Source of the DNA: UBA7236 sp964463165
GTDB taxonomy: Bacteria > Bacteroidota > Bacteroidia > Chitinophagales > BACL12
Direction: 5' to 3'
DNA length: 64,000 nt
Assembly: GCA_964463165.1 (NCBI GenBank)
Contig: CAYXBK010000019.1
Span: 31,492-95,491 of the forward strand
Part shown: in pieces, positions 61,110 through 64,000 of the stretch
How the letters are laid out: the number at the start of each line of letters is the position of its first letter
How positions within the stretch are numbered: position 1 is the stretch's first letter
Program-made: the position numbers and the translations under genes
Notes under the pieces: generated by a model
What the model was told of the DNA's origin: nothing
What the model saw: only the letters and a program-made list of their open reading frames with translations
Databases searched by the model: none

Positions 61110-62954
61110 TTATTTTTTATCTGCAGATAATAATTTCAGATCGTTTAAAACTACGCCCGGCCTGTCGAAGGTCATATATTGATTTCCGAACCGTTTATGA
61201 ATTACAATTTTTCGTGCAGTTGCATACATGAAAATATACGGTTGTTCATCATATACCATTTTTTGAAAACGCTTCGACATCGGAATTCTTTTTTCCGCAT
61301 CAATTGTATATTTAATTGAATCCAGCAATGCATCACTTGCGGCATTTCCAAAACCGCAATAATTTGATCCGCCGTCGGCATAGGATGCTGTTGCAAATAA
61401 TTGTGTCAGATCTTCAGGAAGCGAACTGCTCGACCATGCGCTTAAATACATATCAAAATCGTGTTTGCCCAATTGTTCCCGGAGGGTATTCGGTTCGGTG
61501 CTTACTAAAATTACATCAACACCTGCCTGATACATTGCTTCTTTGATCATGCGCACCACATCTTCAACAAATGTTTGTCCGCCCTGATATTTTAATTCGA
61601 AACGGAAAGGCGTTTTTACACCATCAATTACTTTATCACGCACATTATCTCCATCCGAATCTTTCCATCCCGCTTCATCCAATAATTTTTTTGCTGCTTC
61701 CACATCGTATGGTATTAATGCAAGGTCGGAATTATATTCCGGTTTTAAAGGCGAAATACAGGACGCCATTCTCTTTGCATACCCATGGCTTACAATTGAA
61801 ATAATATTATCGAGCGGAACGAGATATGCCATTGCCCTGCGCACTTTCACATCATTAAAAAATTGTTTGTGCACGGTTCCGTCCGGCCGCATATTCATAC
61901 CTATATAATTATAATCATAGCGGTCGGCAAATTTTACATTATAGTTTTTGTTGAATTCCGGATCTTTCATTAATTCCAAAACAGTTTCTGTTGTGAGCCA
62001 GGTTGAAACATCAATTGTTTGTGCACGGAATTCCAGCAGCTGACTGTTCGGGTCCTTTACAATCTTAAAAATTATTTTATCGGGGTAAGCAGCTTCATAA
62101 ATGCCCGGGTCTTTAATTTTTGATGTCCAGTGATTTTGTTTTTTCTGTAATTCAAGCGTTTGTCCGCGATTCCAGGAAACAACTTTATAAGGGCCTGATC
62201 CATTTAATAAAGTAAGATCTGTTCCATATTTCTGATCATTAAATTCGTTTGCCCATGCGGTGAGTGCCAGATCATTTTCGCCGTGAAAATCCGGATCATT
62301 AAATTGTGCAACGGAATAATTCGCCAATACATTTTTCGGATCATAGAATTTTCTTTGCATGATGGGCATATCTCCAAAGAAATAAATATTTTGAATATAC
62401 TCGCGTTTCATCGTAATGGTTATTTCATCAGATTCCTTGCTTGTTATTTCTGAAATATTTTCGAAATAGGGTTTTGCCTGCGGATTATTTACAAGCGGAC
62501 AGGCATTTGTTTTAATCGTGAAAATGATATCCTCCGCATTAATCACCGAACCGTCGTCCCATTTTGCATCTTTCCTCAAATGATACGTGTATTTTAAATG
62601 ATCATCTGAGATCTCCGGCATTGCCGTAGCAAGATCAGGCGTTACACCCTGATGCACCGGATCGCTGCGCAGCAGATAATTGCTGGTATAACCCAGCACC
62701 CACGAACGCCCGGTGGTGCCGCCGTTTGTAGGGTGTAAATTATCCGGATCACTCGGCCAGTGATTTACAACAATATTATCCTTGCTCCAGGTGGGCAGGA
62801 TGGTGTCGGCATCGGGCATCAGTATATATTTCACATCGCCGGTATTTCCGGTAATATCAATATCGTTGTCGTTTTCTTTATTACCACCGCATGCGCTGGC
62901 AAGCAGGATAAAAGTTGAAATAAAAATGATCTGCGTGAATCGGTTGAAATTCAT
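61110..62954 (-). CDS. Peptide ABC transporter substrate-binding lipoprotein (family 5)
   Basis: A 614-residue binding protein with a lipobox ending LLASAC (Cys22) and a Gly/Asn/Asp linker. The family 5 domain has NVVNHWPSDPDNLHPTNGG at the start, DLATAMPEISDDHLKYTYHLRKDAKWDDGSVINAEDIIFTIK, and the later RRAMAYLVPLDNIISIVSHGYAKRM, with KRIPMSKRFQKMVYDEQPYIFMYATARK near the end. The ATG at 62954 is chosen for the signal; an in-frame start at 62981 would add nine residues. It should capture oligopeptides in the periplasm for the two permeases downstream. The gene's 5' end faces the divergent glycosyltransferase. Confidence 0.92.
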   Translation of the reverse strand: MNFNRFTQIIFISTFILLASACGGNKENDNDIDITGNTGDVKYILMPDADTILPTWSKDNIVVNHWPSDPDNLHPTNGGTTGRSWVLGYTSNYLLRSDPVHQGVTPDLATAMPEISDDHLKYTYHLRKDAKWDDGSVINAEDIIFTIKTNACPLVNNPQAKPYFENISEITSKESDEITITMKREYIQNIYFFGDMPIMQRKFYDPKNVLANYSVAQFNDPDFHGENDLALTAWANEFNDQKYGTDLTLLNGSGPYKVVSWNRGQTLELQKKQNHWTSKIKDPGIYEAAYPDKIIFKIVKDPNSQLLEFRAQTIDVSTWLTTETVLELMKDPEFNKNYNVKFADRYDYNYIGMNMRPDGTVHKQFFNDVKVRRAMAYLVPLDNIISIVSHGYAKRMASCISPLKPEYNSDLALIPYDVEAAKKLLDEAGWKDSDGDNVRDKVIDGVKTPFRFELKYQGGQTFVEDVVRMIKEAMYQAGVDVILVSTEPNTLREQLGKHDFDMYLSAWSSSSLPEDLTQLFATASYADGGSNYCGFGNAASDALLDSIKYTIDAEKRIPMSKRFQKMVYDEQPYIFMYATARKIVIHKRFGNQYMTFDRPGVVLNDLKLLSADKK

Positions 62955-63058
62955 ATGAAGGGTTTTGTTGCTGCAATACAAAGTAAACGAATTTTGAACA
63001 ATCGTGAACTGAATTGAAATTTTTATTTACTGATTCATAATTTAACATACCGGGTTGA

Positions 63059-63090
63059 TTTGTTAATGAGGGTTGCGATAATTAATTTCG
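63059..63090 (+). promoter_or_regulatory. Promoter of the right-edge glycosyltransferase
   Basis: TTTG at 63059, 20 bases, then TAATTTCG (one mismatch to TAnnTTTG) at 63083-63090. The TTG start at 63115 lies 24 bases after it. Confidence 0.5.
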
Positions 63091-63114
63091 GATTTTAATA
63101 CAGCCTCCCAAGAT

Positions 63115-64000
63115 TTGAAGAATCCATTGAGTATTCAATTTTCCCGACGAACCGAACTGATTGTGATCGGCGGTATTTTAATGTCGGTGGCATTATTTTC
63201 ATTTCAATGTATGCAAAACGGCCATGGATGGGGCGATGATTTTGCCATGTATATTCATCATGCAAAAAACATCACGGAAGGAAAACCTTATGCAGAAACC
63301 GGATATATATTTAATGACCTGGCACCAACGTATTCTCCTGATCATTATCCGCCGGGATTTCCGCTCATTTTATCGGCGGTATATGCAGTGTGGGGATTGA
63401 ACTATGATGCGATGCATGTGGTGCTCATTTTATTTCTCATTTGGTTTTTATGGTTGATGTATGTTTTGCTAAAAAATAAATTACCATTTCTATTCATTGT
63501 TTTGGTCATTGCAATTGCCGGTTTCAGTCCGGGGGCATGGGGATTAAATGATGAAATTGTTTCTGATTTACCGGCTGCCTGTTTTGTATTGTTATTTTTT
63601 TATGTGTTGGAGAAAAAAGATTTTCTAAGCAGCGGAAAGTTTATTTTATTCGCCGCAACAACGGCATATATTTCCTATTCAATCAGGGCTACAGGTATTC
63701 TGTTGATTCCTTCGGCGATACTTGTTTCGATTATCAGAAATAAAAAAGCAGACAGGCAATTATTTTTTTCACTTTTGATATTCGCCGGACTTGCATTCCT
63801 TCAATCCCTTTCAACGGGCAGCGGCAAGGGTTATTTTTATATGCTGCAGCATGGATATGTTGAGAAGGGAAACCTCATGGATTATTGGTTTGACATCGCA
63901 AATAATTATCTGAGTGCATTTAAAAATTTAACATACTACGGCGATGGTGTGCATACACCGATAAATATTTTCTTCGGCAATTTATTATTTGTATTGTTTG
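63115..64000 (+). CDS. GT39-like polytopic glycosyltransferase, 3' end cut by window edge
   Basis: About 295 residues are visible before the right edge, from a TTG at 63115 (ATG 63181 is the next choice but would cut into the first helix; a stop at 63079 limits the frame). The first helix ends at CMQNGHGWGDDFAMYIHHAKNITEGKPY, the acidic Asp-Asp and following loop typical of GT39/ArnT-like enzymes that use polyprenyl-phosphate sugars, with YSPDHYPPGFPLILSAVY next. Several further hydrophobic helices follow (FLFIVLVIAIAGFSPGAWG). Likely sugar transfer to lipid or protein on the periplasmic side. The rest of the gene and its partners lie outside the window. Confidence 0.75.
   Translation, partial: MKNPLSIQFSRRTELIVIGGILMSVALFSFQCMQNGHGWGDDFAMYIHHAKNITEGKPYAETGYIFNDLAPTYSPDHYPPGFPLILSAVYAVWGLNYDAMHVVLILFLIWFLWLMYVLLKNKLPFLFIVLVIAIAGFSPGAWGLNDEIVSDLPAACFVLLFFYVLEKKDFLSSGKFILFAATTAYISYSIRATGILLIPSAILVSIIRNKKADRQLFFSLLIFAGLAFLQSLSTGSGKGYFYMLQHGYVEKGNLMDYWFDIANNYLSAFKNLTYYGDGVHTPINIFFGNLLFVLF

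Overview
The window looks like the chromosome of a free-living member of the Bacteroidota, probably a Sphingobacteriia/Chitinophagia-type lineage. The evidence is an AT-rich base composition, many -7 boxes matching the Bacteroidota consensus TAnnTTTG, few Shine-Dalgarno sequences, at least six secreted proteins with type IX secretion (T9SS) C-terminal signals, a PorP/SprF protein, a Bacteroidota-type TonB receptor, and an atp operon that ends at atpG without atpD/atpC. I saw no rRNA, tRNA, CRISPR array, prophage or insertion sequence.

Layout. 1-2765: two glycosyltransferases, the first cut by the left edge. 2994-13506: OmpA-like protein, several T9SS cargo proteins, a DUF2461 protein and an ABC-F ATPase. 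13551-15617: arsenic methylation unit (arsR, arsM, a 54-residue membrane protein) and a DUF2911 lipoprotein. 15675-22309: lipoprotein, glycyl-tRNA synthetase, adhesin-like DUF2807 protein, TonB receptor and Nfu-type Fe-S protein. 22356-25881 (minus strand): rlmN followed by two tandem copies of a pair made of a small Cys-rich lipoprotein and a MauE/DoxX-thioredoxin fusion. 25999-31664: PorP/SprF, MORN-repeat protein, a zinc protease, secreted proteins, a DUF5723 outer membrane protein and a VanX-like dipeptidase. 31743-37136: atpBEFHAG. 37267-49527: T9SS cargo, thioredoxin-TPR protein, scpB-rluB, CDF transporter, flavin reductase, SRPBCC protein, a VCBS-repeat protein and recA. 49866-62954: M2 peptidase, a frameshifted GxxExxY gene, DsbD, purQ with a DUF6427 protein, and a peptide ABC transporter (binding protein plus two permeases, no ATPase genes here). 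63115-64000: start of a GT39-like glycosyltransferase cut by the right edge.

Working together: envelope redox (DsbD, two MauE-thioredoxin fusions, a CGHC thioredoxin) sits alongside Cys-rich secreted proteins, and the T9SS cargo plus PorP/SprF point to a decorated cell surface.

The most unusual structure is a family of short arrays built on a strict 7-base register. Different heptamer words (TACTAGA, TACTTGA, TCCTGAC, TCAAGAA, GGCAGTC, TGGCTGC, GGTGAGT) are used, sometimes switching word within one array. They fill intergenic gaps, three of them inside the atp operon, and one is read through in the rluB coding region. The second candidate for something undescribed is the duplicated lipoprotein/MauE-thioredoxin pair.
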